Origin: Spirochaeta sp.
GTDB lineage: Bacteria > Spirochaetota > Spirochaetia > Sphaerochaetales > Sphaerochaetaceae
Length of the DNA stretch: 14,775 nt
Reading direction: 5' to 3'
Assembly (NCBI GenBank): GCA_020054965.1
Contig: JAIMZO010000015.1
Coordinates: forward strand, 1-14,775
Shown: piece by piece, positions 1 through 6,783 of the stretch
Layout of the letters: every line of letters starts with the position of its first letter
Position numbering within the stretch: the stretch's first letter is position 1
The notes under the pieces: model-generated
The model's database searches: none
What the model saw: only the letters and a program-made list of their open reading frames with translations
What the model was told of the DNA's origin: nothing
Position numbers and translations under genes: made by a program

Positions 1-1
1 G

Positions 2-211
2 AAAGAGGATGCAAGCAGAACCGTGGTATTGACAGGTGCCATGATTCCCTACTCCCTGGAAAATTCTGATGCAGTATTCAATCTAGGTTGTGCTCTTACC
101 GCTGTCCAGCTTCTTCCACCCGGGGTATACATCACCATGAGTGGAAGGGTCTTTCCGCATGACAACTGCAGGAAAAACAAGGACAAGGGGGTGTTTGAGG
201 CTATTTCCTAG
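2..211 (+). CDS. Asparaginase-domain protein, C-terminal part (gene begins before the window)
   Basis: Reading from base 2, the frame is open to a TAG at 209-211 and gives 69 residues with no start codon needed inside the window. The visible part contains VVLTGAMIPYS, then NSDAVFNLG, and a tail VYITMSGRVF followed by a KNKDKGVFE-like end. In type I L-asparaginases the TGAM segment and the SDA(x)FN segment lie in the N-terminal catalytic domain. Some bacteria encode a short protein of roughly 160-170 residues that consists of this domain alone and stops just after the GRVF/FE tail, and this end matches that form. Amide hydrolysis in the cytoplasm is the family expectation, but the short form's substrate is not established from sequence. 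The catalytic threonine of the N-terminal TGGTI motif lies outside the window. The gene overlaps the convergent oxidoreductase gene by 11 bases. Confidence 0.85.
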   Translation, partial: KEDASRTVVLTGAMIPYSLENSDAVFNLGCALTAVQLLPPGVYITMSGRVFPHDNCRKNKDKGVFEAIS

Positions 212-1280
212 GAGAAGGCTGTTCACATGTTGATGAGAGCCGGACCTGTTCATGCCCATGGGATGCTTTCAGGATACTCTCCATGACATCAACAACATGC
301 CGAGCCAAATCTCCACTGGCTCGATGTTCTCTGCCACGCTCAATTGCCTCTGCGATATCAGCAATACCAAGACCACGAGAGTTCTCAGGGTAGTCAAAGA
401 GCAGCGGTATATCCGTCCACTCTTTCGCGCCCATCCTGCAGTAAGATATGGGTCCCCCAAAGGTATTGGGATCGGGAACACGAAGAGAGCCCTCAGTGCC
501 GTAGATTTCAATGCTCGGCATACTGTGCTTCCATACATCGAAGCTGGTCACCAAGGTGGCAATACAACCGGATCTGAATTGAAGCAGACCAGCAATATGG
601 GTGTCCACTCCGACATCAATCACCTTTCCCCGCTTTGGTTCGCTGGTTATTATCCGCTCAGGGAAGCTCTTCTGTGCATATCCTGCAACCGATTGGACAG
701 GACCAAGCAGATTGATGAGGGCGGTGATATAGTACGGCCCCATGTCAAAGAGTGGACCACCACCAGTCTGGTAATAGAATTCTGGATCTGGGTGCCAACC
801 CTCATGGCCATGGTTCATCATGAATGCAGAGGCTGCCACCGGCCGGCCGATCCAGCCATCATCGATCAGCTTTCGGCAGGTCTGGATTCCAGAACCCAGG
901 AAAGTATCAGGGGCACCCCCAAGTACCAGGTGTTTTGCCTTGGCAAGCTGTACCAAGGCGGAAGCTTCCTTTGCAGTAAGAGAAAGTGGCTTCTCCACGT
1001 ACACATGCTTCCCAGCTTCCAGTACTTGCTTACAGAGAGCAAAATGACTTTGGGGCGTGGTTAGATTAAGCACCAGTTCCACAGAGGAATCTCCCAGAAG
1101 TTCCTCAACTGATGCATACTGTTTTACCTGGTAGGTCTCAGCAACCTCTTTTGCCCGCTCCTGGATCAGGTCAGTCACACCAACCAACTCCACCTGTTTC
1201 TTGAACATTCCATTCAAGTTCTCCAGATAGATCCCGCTGATCTTTCCCAAACCGATTATTGCTACATGTAGTTTTTTCAT
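201..1280 (-). CDS. Gfo/Idh/MocA-family NAD(P)-dependent sugar oxidoreductase
   Basis: The protein has 359 residues. An N-terminal Rossmann domain carries GLGKIS at about 10-15 and the family's EKP motif at about 96-98, followed by the C-terminal alpha/beta domain with GGGPLFDMGPYY at about 173-184. The family oxidises or reduces a hydroxyl of a sugar, inositol or glycoside using NAD(P) in the cytoplasm. Where many members have a catalytic His in the D-x-G-x-H segment, this one has Tyr-Tyr, which points to the subgroup with FDMGPYY rather than to a broken enzyme. I chose ATG 1280 rather than the upstream ATG at 1301: the Rossmann strand begins at once after it, an AGGAAG lies about 11 bases upstream, and the preceding ThuA-like gene stops one base before it. 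That tight coupling suggests the two proteins act together, as in thuAB of rhizobia, where the pair makes 3-ketotrehalose. The exact substrate is unknown. Confidence 0.85.
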   Translation of the reverse strand: MKKLHVAIIGLGKISGIYLENLNGMFKKQVELVGVTDLIQERAKEVAETYQVKQYASVEELLGDSSVELVLNLTTPQSHFALCKQVLEAGKHVYVEKPLSLTAKEASALVQLAKAKHLVLGGAPDTFLGSGIQTCRKLIDDGWIGRPVAASAFMMNHGHEGWHPDPEFYYQTGGGPLFDMGPYYITALINLLGPVQSVAGYAQKSFPERIITSEPKRGKVIDVGVDTHIAGLLQFRSGCIATLVTSFDVWKHSMPSIEIYGTEGSLRVPDPNTFGGPISYCRMGAKEWTDIPLLFDYPENSRGLGIADIAEAIERGREHRASGDLARHVVDVMESILKASHGHEQVRLSSTCEQPSPRK

Positions 1281-1281
1281 A

Positions 1282-2010
1282 TCAGAACATCTTCCTATCA
1301 CTTGTGAACATCTCTATGTCCAGATGCTGCTCCCTGGCAATCCTTTTTCCATCCGCAGCCCAGAGCAGTCCTCGCTTCATCAACTCCCAAGCCTCGGGAA
1401 TGTCAAAGATATCGTTGTGGTGCCCGAGTGAGTTGTAATAGACTCTTCCATGCCCCCATTTCTTGGTCCACACCACCGGCATCTGCACAACTCCATTGGT
1501 TGAGTGATACCAGTCAACAGTGGGAAACTTGGTAGTCGCCAGTACTTCCACTGCCGGATCTACATGGAGGTAATATTGTTCACTGGAGAGTGAAAAGTCC
1601 TTGATACCAGCTACCAGCGGGCTGGAGCTTTGCTTGATATTCACTTCATAGGGAACTCCGTCAGAACCGGGATGGGCAACCCAGTTGCCTCCCATGATAA
1701 ACTGCCAGAGCACGTTGGTCCGAAATGCATCACACATACCACCATGGCACCCTGCGACTCCTACCCCACTGGCAATGGCGTCTGCAAGGATTCCTGTCTG
1801 TTTGCTTTCAAAGGTACCCATGGTCCAGACTGGAACGAAGAGATCCAGAGTGAATAGATACTCTCTGTCCTGAAGAATCTCTAGATCACGCTCCTTGCGA
1901 ACCTCAAAGCCCTCTTCTTCCAGATAGGCAGCAAAACGTCCGGCAACCAATTCGGGCTCATGACCATCCCAACCACCAACAAGTAACAATGCTTTTCTGG
2001 TATCCGACAT
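1282..2010 (-). CDS. ThuA-like domain protein
   Basis: The 242-residue protein matches the ThuA-like (trehalose utilisation) fold, a class I glutamine amidotransferase-like domain. Visible signatures are GGWDGHEP near 12-19, GCHGGMCDAFR near 87-97, MGGNWVAHPG near 106-115, and the C-terminal WGHGRVYYNSLGH near 185-197. The length is normal for a stand-alone ThuA domain. An AGGAGG lies six bases before the ATG, so the start is firm. The gene is followed one base later by a Gfo/Idh/MocA oxidoreductase. In rhizobia ThuA and ThuB cooperate in forming a 3-keto disaccharide, so a role in handling a keto-sugar or keto-glycoside is the most reasonable inference. Catalytic activity for this domain is poorly established. 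A candidate promoter lies 80-110 bases upstream. Confidence 0.82.
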   Translation of the reverse strand: MSDTRKALLLVGGWDGHEPELVAGRFAAYLEEEGFEVRKERDLEILQDREYLFTLDLFVPVWTMGTFESKQTGILADAIASGVGVAGCHGGMCDAFRTNVLWQFIMGGNWVAHPGSDGVPYEVNIKQSSSPLVAGIKDFSLSSEQYYLHVDPAVEVLATTKFPTVDWYHSTNGVVQMPVVWTKKWGHGRVYYNSLGHHNDIFDIPEAWELMKRGLLWAADGKRIAREQHLDIEMFTSDRKMF

Positions 2011-2089
2011 ATAACCTCCTGAATGTTCTCTTTACCCAGTATGGTTTCTTATCTACCAGAAATAAATGTCATATATTGCTTTTCCCTAT

Positions 2090-2119
2090 ATTCTATTGAC
2101 TTCCACGCATACATGTAAA
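2090..2119 (-). promoter_or_regulatory. Candidate sigma-70 promoter for the ThuA-like/oxidoreductase pair
   Basis: On the minus strand TTTACA (2119-2114) and TAGAAT (2095-2090) each match the -35 and -10 consensus at five of six positions and are separated by 18 bases. Transcription would begin near 2083, leaving a leader of about 70 bases before the ATG at 2010. This would let the thuA-like pair be expressed separately from the upstream catabolic genes. Confidence 0.45.
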
Positions 2120-2120
2120 A

Positions 2121-2156
2121 CAGTTGCCTTATGACCAAAAGATCAGAAAGCAACTG
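2121..2156 (-). repeat. Inverted repeat between the KduD-like and ThuA-like genes
   Basis: CAGTTGC at 2121-2127 is the exact reverse complement of GCAACTG at 2150-2156. Interrupted pairing continues inside (TGA-C-C with G-x-TCA around an AAAA loop). On the minus strand the repeat is followed by only TTTTAC, so it would be at best a weak terminator for the KduD-like gene. It also abuts the -35 box of the candidate thuA-like promoter, so a regulator site is equally possible. Confidence 0.4.
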
Positions 2157-2182
2157 CATATCCAATACTGATTGAGAAATCA

Positions 2183-2947
2183 CTATCTACTCAGATACCC
2201 CCCATCGACAGGAAGCAGGACGCCACACACATAGTCTGATGCGTCACTGGCAAGATACACTGCCGCCCCTGCCATATCTTCCGGCTGTCCCCAGCGTTTG
2301 GCTGGGATACGCTGACTCAGCTCGGCAAACCGTGCTTCATCATTCACCAAGGCCGTATTGATTGGGGTTGCCATATATCCTGGGGCAATGCAGTTCACAT
2401 TGATACCCAAGGAAGAGAGTTCGTTGGCCATCGTCTTGGTCATCTGCATCACCGCTCCCTTTGCTGAGCAGTAGGCAACAGTGTTGATTCCCGCAGCAAC
2501 CGAGTTCACCGAAGCAATATTGATGATCTTGCCCTTTCCCAATTTTACCATCAGGTTTCCTGCCCACTGGGCCAAGTCAAAAACACTGGTCAGGTTGAGT
2601 TCGATCACCTTGTCCCAATCTTCCATGGGGAACTCAAGGGCGGGATGACGAATCTGGATACCTGCATTGTTGACAATGATATCCAGCTTCCCCTCCAGCC
2701 TTTTCTCGACTGCTTGCTTCAGCTCAGAACGTTTTGAGCGGTCAAGCAAGTCACACATTACAGCTTCTGCTTGCAGCCCTTGTTCCCTAAGCTCCTCAGC
2801 TTTCTCCACTACCTTTGGGTTGATATCCACCAATATGACAAAGGCTCCAGCCTCAGCAAGGCCTTTTGCCATTCCCCATCCCAATCCTTGGGAGGAGCCA
2901 GTGACTAGCGCGTTCTTTCCAGTTAGATCAAATGGATTTCTCTTCAT
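2183..2947 (-). CDS. Short-chain dehydrogenase, KduD / gluconate 5-dehydrogenase type
   Basis: The protein has 254 residues, a classical SDR length. The cofactor loop TGSSQGLG is at 16-23, with Asp41 at the end of strand 2 (VILVDIN), which favours NAD over NADP. NNAG is at 93-96, and the catalytic Ser146, Tyr159 and Lys163 are present. IAPGYMAT, a RIPAKRWGQPED stretch and the terminal VDGGYLSR are hallmarks of the KduD and gluconate 5-dehydrogenase branch, which acts on keto-deoxy-uronates or on C5 of aldonates. The start at ATG 2947 has GAGG about eight bases upstream and lies two bases after the transaldolase-family stop, so the two are co-transcribed. In this locus it probably oxidises or reduces a secondary hydroxyl of a sugar acid. 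The exact substrate cannot be read from the sequence. Confidence 0.85.
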   Translation of the reverse strand: MKRNPFDLTGKNALVTGSSQGLGWGMAKGLAEAGAFVILVDINPKVVEKAEELREQGLQAEAVMCDLLDRSKRSELKQAVEKRLEGKLDIIVNNAGIQIRHPALEFPMEDWDKVIELNLTSVFDLAQWAGNLMVKLGKGKIINIASVNSVAAGINTVAYCSAKGAVMQMTKTMANELSSLGINVNCIAPGYMATPINTALVNDEARFAELSQRIPAKRWGQPEDMAGAAVYLASDASDYVCGVLLPVDGGYLSR

Positions 2948-2949
2948 GG

Positions 2950-3975
2950 TTATACCTCATAGGAGAGCAACGGCTTCCATCCATCGTTGATGAATTGGTC
3001 GGTGGTCCGGTTGCAACTTCCGAAGGTGATGAATGCTTCTTCATCCATACCATTCTCTTCATAGGCTTTCCTGAACTCACCAAGGGTCATCAATCGGTCG
3101 ATGACATCCTGGTCTACAGGCTTGTCGATCTGGGTTTCATATGGACCTTCCTCACTAAGCAATTCATCCTGGATTCCTTTGGAGATGGACATGATCATTT
3201 TTGCCCCTGAGAGGGCGGTTACATGGTATGCACCACGGCAACCTGCAGGCATAAGAACGGTATCATAGCCCCGCTCTGCAAAAAGTTTGTATGCTTTCTT
3301 GATACAGGCTGTACCTGCTTGCCTGATATCTGATTCACTGACTATGGAATCTTGATCCTGGGCAACATCACGCAGGTAATCATCCAGACGGCCGACCATT
3401 AGGACAGCAATGGTAAGCGGATCCCTGATTCCTGCCCGTCTGGCACGCTCCTTGCCCCGTTTTGCAGCCTCAGCAACCTTGAGCACCTGTGGCACTGTGA
3501 AACTCACTGTTGCAGCAACATTGAAACCGAGGGCAACACACTCTTCATAGGCCTTGATACCTGCCTTGGTTGCAGGGAGTTTGATAACCACATTCTTATA
3601 CCAGGCTGCATACTGCTTCGCTTGGGCAAGCATATAAGAATAATCTCCGGTCTTGAGTGGACTGGTCTGTGCACAGACATATCCATGTCCGAACTTCCCG
3701 CTCTCATACATGGAGGCAAACAATTCTGCATAATAGCCTGTAACAGCCTTGATCAAGGCAAGAGCTTTTTCATCTCCACTCTTATTCATGACATGGGATA
3801 TTACGCGTTCCTTCCACACCTCTGGATACGCCTGTAGTGTCTGGTTTACCAGAAATGGATTGGTGGTCATCCCTACCGCTCCATAAGAAAATGCTCGCTC
3901 TTGTTCATCGATATTGGCAGAGTCATGCCACCATATTGACTCTGTCTCACAAGAAAGCCATTCAAGATAATTCAT
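2950..3975 (-). CDS. Transaldolase-family protein
   Basis: The protein has 341 residues, longer than the roughly 220 of the compact Fsa/TalC type and slightly longer than TalB. A candidate Asp near the N-terminus (WWHDSAN, Asp18) is followed by the family's TTNP at 37-40. The Schiff-base lysine fits Lys132 in VVIKLPAT, and ATVSFTVPQV at about 155-164 matches the conserved strand that follows. Transaldolases move a three-carbon dihydroxyacetone unit between sugar phosphates in the cytoplasm. Next to a split transketolase, this protein could recycle sugar phosphates generated by ketol transfer. An N-terminal Trp-Trp-His and an extra basic helix (KRGKERARRAG) set it apart from textbook TalB, so a specialised aldol cleavage is also possible. 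AAGAAGGG lies about five bases before the ATG. A hairpin pair separates it from garR. Confidence 0.82.
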   Translation of the reverse strand: MNYLEWLSCETESIWWHDSANIDEQERAFSYGAVGMTTNPFLVNQTLQAYPEVWKERVISHVMNKSGDEKALALIKAVTGYYAELFASMYESGKFGHGYVCAQTSPLKTGDYSYMLAQAKQYAAWYKNVVIKLPATKAGIKAYEECVALGFNVAATVSFTVPQVLKVAEAAKRGKERARRAGIRDPLTIAVLMVGRLDDYLRDVAQDQDSIVSESDIRQAGTACIKKAYKLFAERGYDTVLMPAGCRGAYHVTALSGAKMIMSISKGIQDELLSEEGPYETQIDKPVDQDVIDRLMTLGEFRKAYEENGMDEEAFITFGSCNRTTDQFINDGWKPLLSYEV

Positions 3976-3990
3976 GCAACCCTTCTTAAA

Positions 3991-4016
3991 ATCCCATCAA
4001 TGAGTATTGATGGGAT
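3991..4016 (-). repeat. Perfect 10-bp inverted repeat before the transaldolase gene
   Basis: ATCCCATCAA (3991-4000) and TTGATGGGAT (4007-4016) form a perfect stem with a six-base loop. On the minus strand the stem runs into TTTTAAG and the transaldolase ribosome-binding site follows about 10 bases later. It may act as a leader hairpin, an RNA-processing or stability element, or a weak second terminator. Confidence 0.6.
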
Positions 4017-4024
4017 GCTTCAAA

Positions 4025-4067
4025 CGAAAAATGGGTCAGAGTCCTTATCAAAAAACGCTGACCCATT
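4025..4067 (-). terminator. Probable intrinsic terminator or attenuator after garR
   Basis: On the minus strand AATGGGTCAG (4067-4058) pairs perfectly with CTGACCCATT (4039-4030) across an 18-base loop, and the stem ends in a run of five T. It begins eight bases after the garR stop codon, the normal place for a terminator. No convincing promoter follows before the transaldolase gene, so partial read-through may supply the downstream genes. Confidence 0.55.
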
Positions 4068-4074
4068 ACCACTG

Positions 4075-4959
4075 TTACTTACGAACCTCAATGCCCGCTT
4101 CCTTTTCGTACCACTGGACAAGCCCGCCGTGATCGTCAGAGCCCTTGCCTTCGGAAGAGAGGGACCTCATCATCTCGATGATCAAGCCAGTGAGGGGGGT
4201 CGGGGTCTTTACTGTTGCTGCCGTATCAAGGGCGTTCTGCAGGTCCTTGATGTGCAGGTCGATGCGGAACCCGGGCTTGAAGTTCCCCTCCAGCACCAGG
4301 GGCGCCTTTGCATCGAGCACCGTACTACCGGCCAAGCCCCCACGGATTGCCTTGAACACCTTCTCGGGATCCACATTGGCCTTGGTGGCAAGCACCAGTG
4401 CCTCGCTCATCCCCGCGATGTTCGCAGCCACCATGATCTGGTTCGCTAGCTTGGTCGTGTTCCCACTGCCGATCTCGCCGACCAGGGTCACACTCCCGCC
4501 CATCACCTGCAGGATCGGCTCAACCTTCTTGAAGGTCTCCTCCGGTCCGCCCACCATGATTGCAAGCGTCCCGTCGATCGCCTTGGGCTCCCCGCCGGAG
4601 ACAGGGGCGTCCAGCATGACCACTCCCTTCTTCGCCAGCTCAGCTGCCACCTCCCGGCTCACGATCGGGCTGATGGAACTCATGTCCACCACCACCAGGC
4701 CTTCCCTGGCCCCCTCGATCACTCCGCCCTCGCCAAGCATGACGGTCTGCACATGGGGGGAGTTGGGCAGCATCGTGACCACCACATCGCTCTGCTGTGC
4801 CACTTCCTTTGCGCTCGCTGCCTCTGCGGCCCCGGCTGAGACCAGCTCAGCAACCGCTTCCTTGTTGATATCGTTGACGACCAGGCTGTAGCCGGCCTTG
4901 ATCAAGTTCTTCGCCATGGGCTTGCCCATGATCCCGAGTCCTATGAATCCAATCTTCAT
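4075..4959 (-). CDS. garR: Tartronate semialdehyde (2-hydroxy-3-oxopropionate) reductase
   Basis: The 294-residue beta-hydroxyacid dehydrogenase resembles E. coli GarR closely along its whole length, as I recall that sequence. It begins MKIGFIGLGIMGKPM, with the NAD(H) loop GLGIMG at 7-12. MLPNSPHV is at 63-70, the substrate motif DAPVSGGEPKAIDGTL at about 117-132, the catalytic Lys170 in GNTTKLANQ, and GFRIDLHIKDL near 240. The enzyme reduces tartronate semialdehyde to D-glycerate in the cytoplasm, usually at the end of glucarate/galactarate or glyoxylate routes. Neither the aldolase GarL nor glyoxylate carboligase is in this window, so the aldehyde must arise differently, possibly by the neighbouring transketolase. 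AAGGAG lies seven bases before the ATG, and the gene starts 11 bases after the transketolase C-subunit stop. It has the highest GC of the lines I counted (about 70% in one 60-base line). Confidence 0.93.
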   Translation of the reverse strand: MKIGFIGLGIMGKPMAKNLIKAGYSLVVNDINKEAVAELVSAGAAEAASAKEVAQQSDVVVTMLPNSPHVQTVMLGEGGVIEGAREGLVVVDMSSISPIVSREVAAELAKKGVVMLDAPVSGGEPKAIDGTLAIMVGGPEETFKKVEPILQVMGGSVTLVGEIGSGNTTKLANQIMVAANIAGMSEALVLATKANVDPEKVFKAIRGGLAGSTVLDAKAPLVLEGNFKPGFRIDLHIKDLQNALDTAATVKTPTPLTGLIIEMMRSLSSEGKGSDDHGGLVQWYEKEAGIEVRK

Positions 4960-4970
4960 CTCTTTGCTCC

Positions 4971-5909
4971 TTACTTATCAGCCAGGACGCTCCTGGCCTT
5001 CTTCGCGACATCCTCCGCCTCCAGGCCGTAGTGCCTGAGCAGGATCTCGTAGTTCTCCGCACTGGTGCCGTAGCGGTCGTCCACCCCCAGCATCTCGATG
5101 GGCAGGCGGCTCTTGGAGAGTGCCTGGCACACCACGCTGCCCAGCCCGCCGATGATGTTGTGTTCCTCTGCGGTCACCACGCCCTTCACCCCGTCACAGA
5201 AGCCGAGCAGGGCTTCGGTGTCCAGCGGCTTGATTGTCGACACATTGACCACACGCGCAGAGATGCCTTCCTGGGCGAGGGTCTTCGCAGCCTCCATGGA
5301 CTGTTGCACCATCACGCCGGTGGCGAAGATCACCACGTCCTTGCCGTCGACCATCTGGGTCATCTTGCCGATGTGGTACTCCTCGTCGGGGTCGGTCACC
5401 ACCGGCAAGTCGTTTCGGTTTATGCGAAGGTACATCGGTCCCTTCTGTTCCACCATGGCCTTGACCATCTTCTCGGTCTCCACTGCGTCACAGGGGCTGA
5501 GCACGGTCATGTGCGGCAGCACCTGCATCAGCGCAATGTCGTCGATGCTCTGGTGCGTCTTGCCGTCGCCATAGTCAGAGAGCCCGGCACTCGAGCCGCA
5601 GATCTTCACGTTCAGGTTCGCGATCGTGATCGAGGAGCGGATCTGGTCGTATGCTCGCCCGGAGGCGAACACCGCGAACGAGTTCATGAACGGCACCTTG
5701 CCCGTCAGCGAGAGCCCGGCCGACACGCTGGCCATGTTCTGCTCGGCGATCCCCATCTGGAAGTAGCGCTCGGGGTATTCCGCTGCGAACAGCTTGCTCA
5801 TCGTGGAGTTGCCCAGGTCGGCTTCCAGCATCACGATATCTTTGTTGTCCTTTCCCAGCTCGACCAATGTCTCGCCGTAGGTTGTCCTCAGGCTGTCTGT
5901 CGTCCTCAT
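4971..5909 (-). CDS. Transketolase, C-terminal subunit
   Basis: The 312-residue protein holds the pyrimidine-binding domain and C-terminal domain of transketolase. MGIAEQNM at 52-59 supplies Glu56, the glutamate that activates thiamine diphosphate. SAGLSDYGDGKTHQSIDD at 107-124 includes His119 of the active site, and LRINRNDLP at 161-169 lies in the substrate-phosphate region. It must pair with the N-terminal subunit to form an active site at the dimer interface. I start it at ATG 5909, where ATGA overlaps the stop of the N-subunit gene and GGAGG lies about seven bases upstream. The alternative upstream ATG at 5948 would add a non-homologous leader. The reaction is transfer of a two-carbon ketol unit between a ketose and an aldose, normally phosphorylated. 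Split transketolases are common in bacteria and several serve special catabolic routes. GC content is higher than in the flanking genes. Confidence 0.92.
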   Translation of the reverse strand: MRTTDSLRTTYGETLVELGKDNKDIVMLEADLGNSTMSKLFAAEYPERYFQMGIAEQNMASVSAGLSLTGKVPFMNSFAVFASGRAYDQIRSSITIANLNVKICGSSAGLSDYGDGKTHQSIDDIALMQVLPHMTVLSPCDAVETEKMVKAMVEQKGPMYLRINRNDLPVVTDPDEEYHIGKMTQMVDGKDVVIFATGVMVQQSMEAAKTLAQEGISARVVNVSTIKPLDTEALLGFCDGVKGVVTAEEHNIIGGLGSVVCQALSKSRLPIEMLGVDDRYGTSAENYEILLRHYGLEAEDVAKKARSVLADK

Positions 5910-6754
5910 GCCTCTACCTCCTTCCTCATGTCGGCTATGCACTGCCATGCCATCTTGTATTCTTCTTCCGTCATCGCCGCGTTGTGGTACTTGGCCTTAC
6001 CTTCTGCAAAGGGGAAGCACTTGCCCTTGATGGTGTGTGCCATGATCGCCGTCGGACCTTCCCTGTATGCCTTGGCAGCATCAATTGCCTCCAGGATCTG
6101 CACCATGTCGTGCCCGTCGATCTCGATGACGTTCCACCCGAATGCCTTCCACTTCTCCACCAGGTTCTCAATCGGGAAGATCTCTGCGGTGGTGCTGGTC
6201 GCCTGTACGCCGTTCCAGTCCACGATGGCGGTCAGGTTGCTTGCCTTGAACACCGAGGTTGCCATCACGGCCTCCCATACCTGTCCCTCTGCAAGCTCGC
6301 CGTCTCCCAGGATGGTGTATACGCGGCTGTCGCTTTTATCCAGCGTGAGGCCAAGGGCGACACCGAGGGAAACCGACAGTCCCTGTCCCAGGCTCCCGGT
6401 CACCGCCTCGATGCCCGGGGTCTTGTCCATGTCCGGGTGTCCCTGCAGGATACCCTCGAAGGTCTTCACCTTGCCCAGCTCGCTACGATCGAAGTACCCC
6501 AACTCGGCAAGGCATGCATACTGCACCAGGACCGCGTGCCCCTTGCTCATGATCAAGCGATCACGGCTGGGATCCTTCGGGTCGTCCTTGTTCACCTTCA
6601 TCGTGTGGAAGTACAGGGCCGCCATCACATCCGCTATCGAGCTGCTGCCGCCCAGGTGCCCCACCTTGCCCGGGGGGATCATCTCCAGGATGTTTGCACG
6701 TACCTGGATCGCCTTCAGCTTCAGTTCCTTTACCAATTCTTGAGAATAGTTCAT
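5906..6754 (-). CDS. Transketolase, N-terminal subunit
   Basis: The 282-residue protein is the thiamine-diphosphate pyrophosphate-binding half of transketolase. Visible motifs are GKVGHLGGSSS at 29-39 (His33), SKGHA at 70-74, GHPDMDKTPGIEAVTGSLGQG at about 105-125, and the ThDP/metal motif that opens with GDGE at 150-153 and closes with DWNG at 179-182. Start choice: ATG 6754 with AAGGAG seven bases upstream. The longer frame from 6790 begins before this ribosome-binding site and adds nothing conserved. The stop overlaps the start of the C-terminal subunit gene, which supports one-to-one synthesis of the two halves. Together they total 594 residues, somewhat less than a fused enzyme. The preceding short-chain dehydrogenase gene ends 29 bases upstream, so both belong to the sugar-acid operon. 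Confidence 0.92.
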   Translation of the reverse strand: MNYSQELVKELKLKAIQVRANILEMIPPGKVGHLGGSSSIADVMAALYFHTMKVNKDDPKDPSRDRLIMSKGHAVLVQYACLAELGYFDRSELGKVKTFEGILQGHPDMDKTPGIEAVTGSLGQGLSVSLGVALGLTLDKSDSRVYTILGDGELAEGQVWEAVMATSVFKASNLTAIVDWNGVQATSTTAEIFPIENLVEKWKAFGWNVIEIDGHDMVQILEAIDAAKAYREGPTAIMAHTIKGKCFPFAEGKAKYHNAAMTEEEYKMAWQCIADMRKEVEA

Positions 6755-6783
6755 CTTCTCGCTCCTTGCTACGCTTACATTAT

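Noticed and set aside
252..1064. 270-residue plus-strand open frame inside the oxidoreductase gene
   Set aside because: It lies wholly antisense to a protein with clear Gfo/Idh/MocA motifs. No ribosome-binding site or recognisable domain.
5031..6743. 570-residue open frame on the plus strand across the transketolase genes
   Set aside because: It is antisense to two well-supported genes. The translation is His/Ala/Leu-rich without any domain and crosses both genes. It results from high GC3 on the minus strand.
2950..6754. Sulfoquinovose breakdown (sulfo-transketolase or sulfo-transaldolase route)
   Set aside because: A split transketolase plus transaldolase plus a beta-hydroxyacid dehydrogenase looks similar, but the reductase matches GarR almost throughout rather than a sulfolactaldehyde reductase, and there is no sulfoquinovosidase, isomerase or sulfonate exporter.
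4971..6754. D-apulose-4-phosphate transketolase of apiose catabolism
   Set aside because: Split transketolases serve that pathway, but the required apulose kinase and apiose isomerase are absent, and a carboxylate importer does not fit a neutral sugar.
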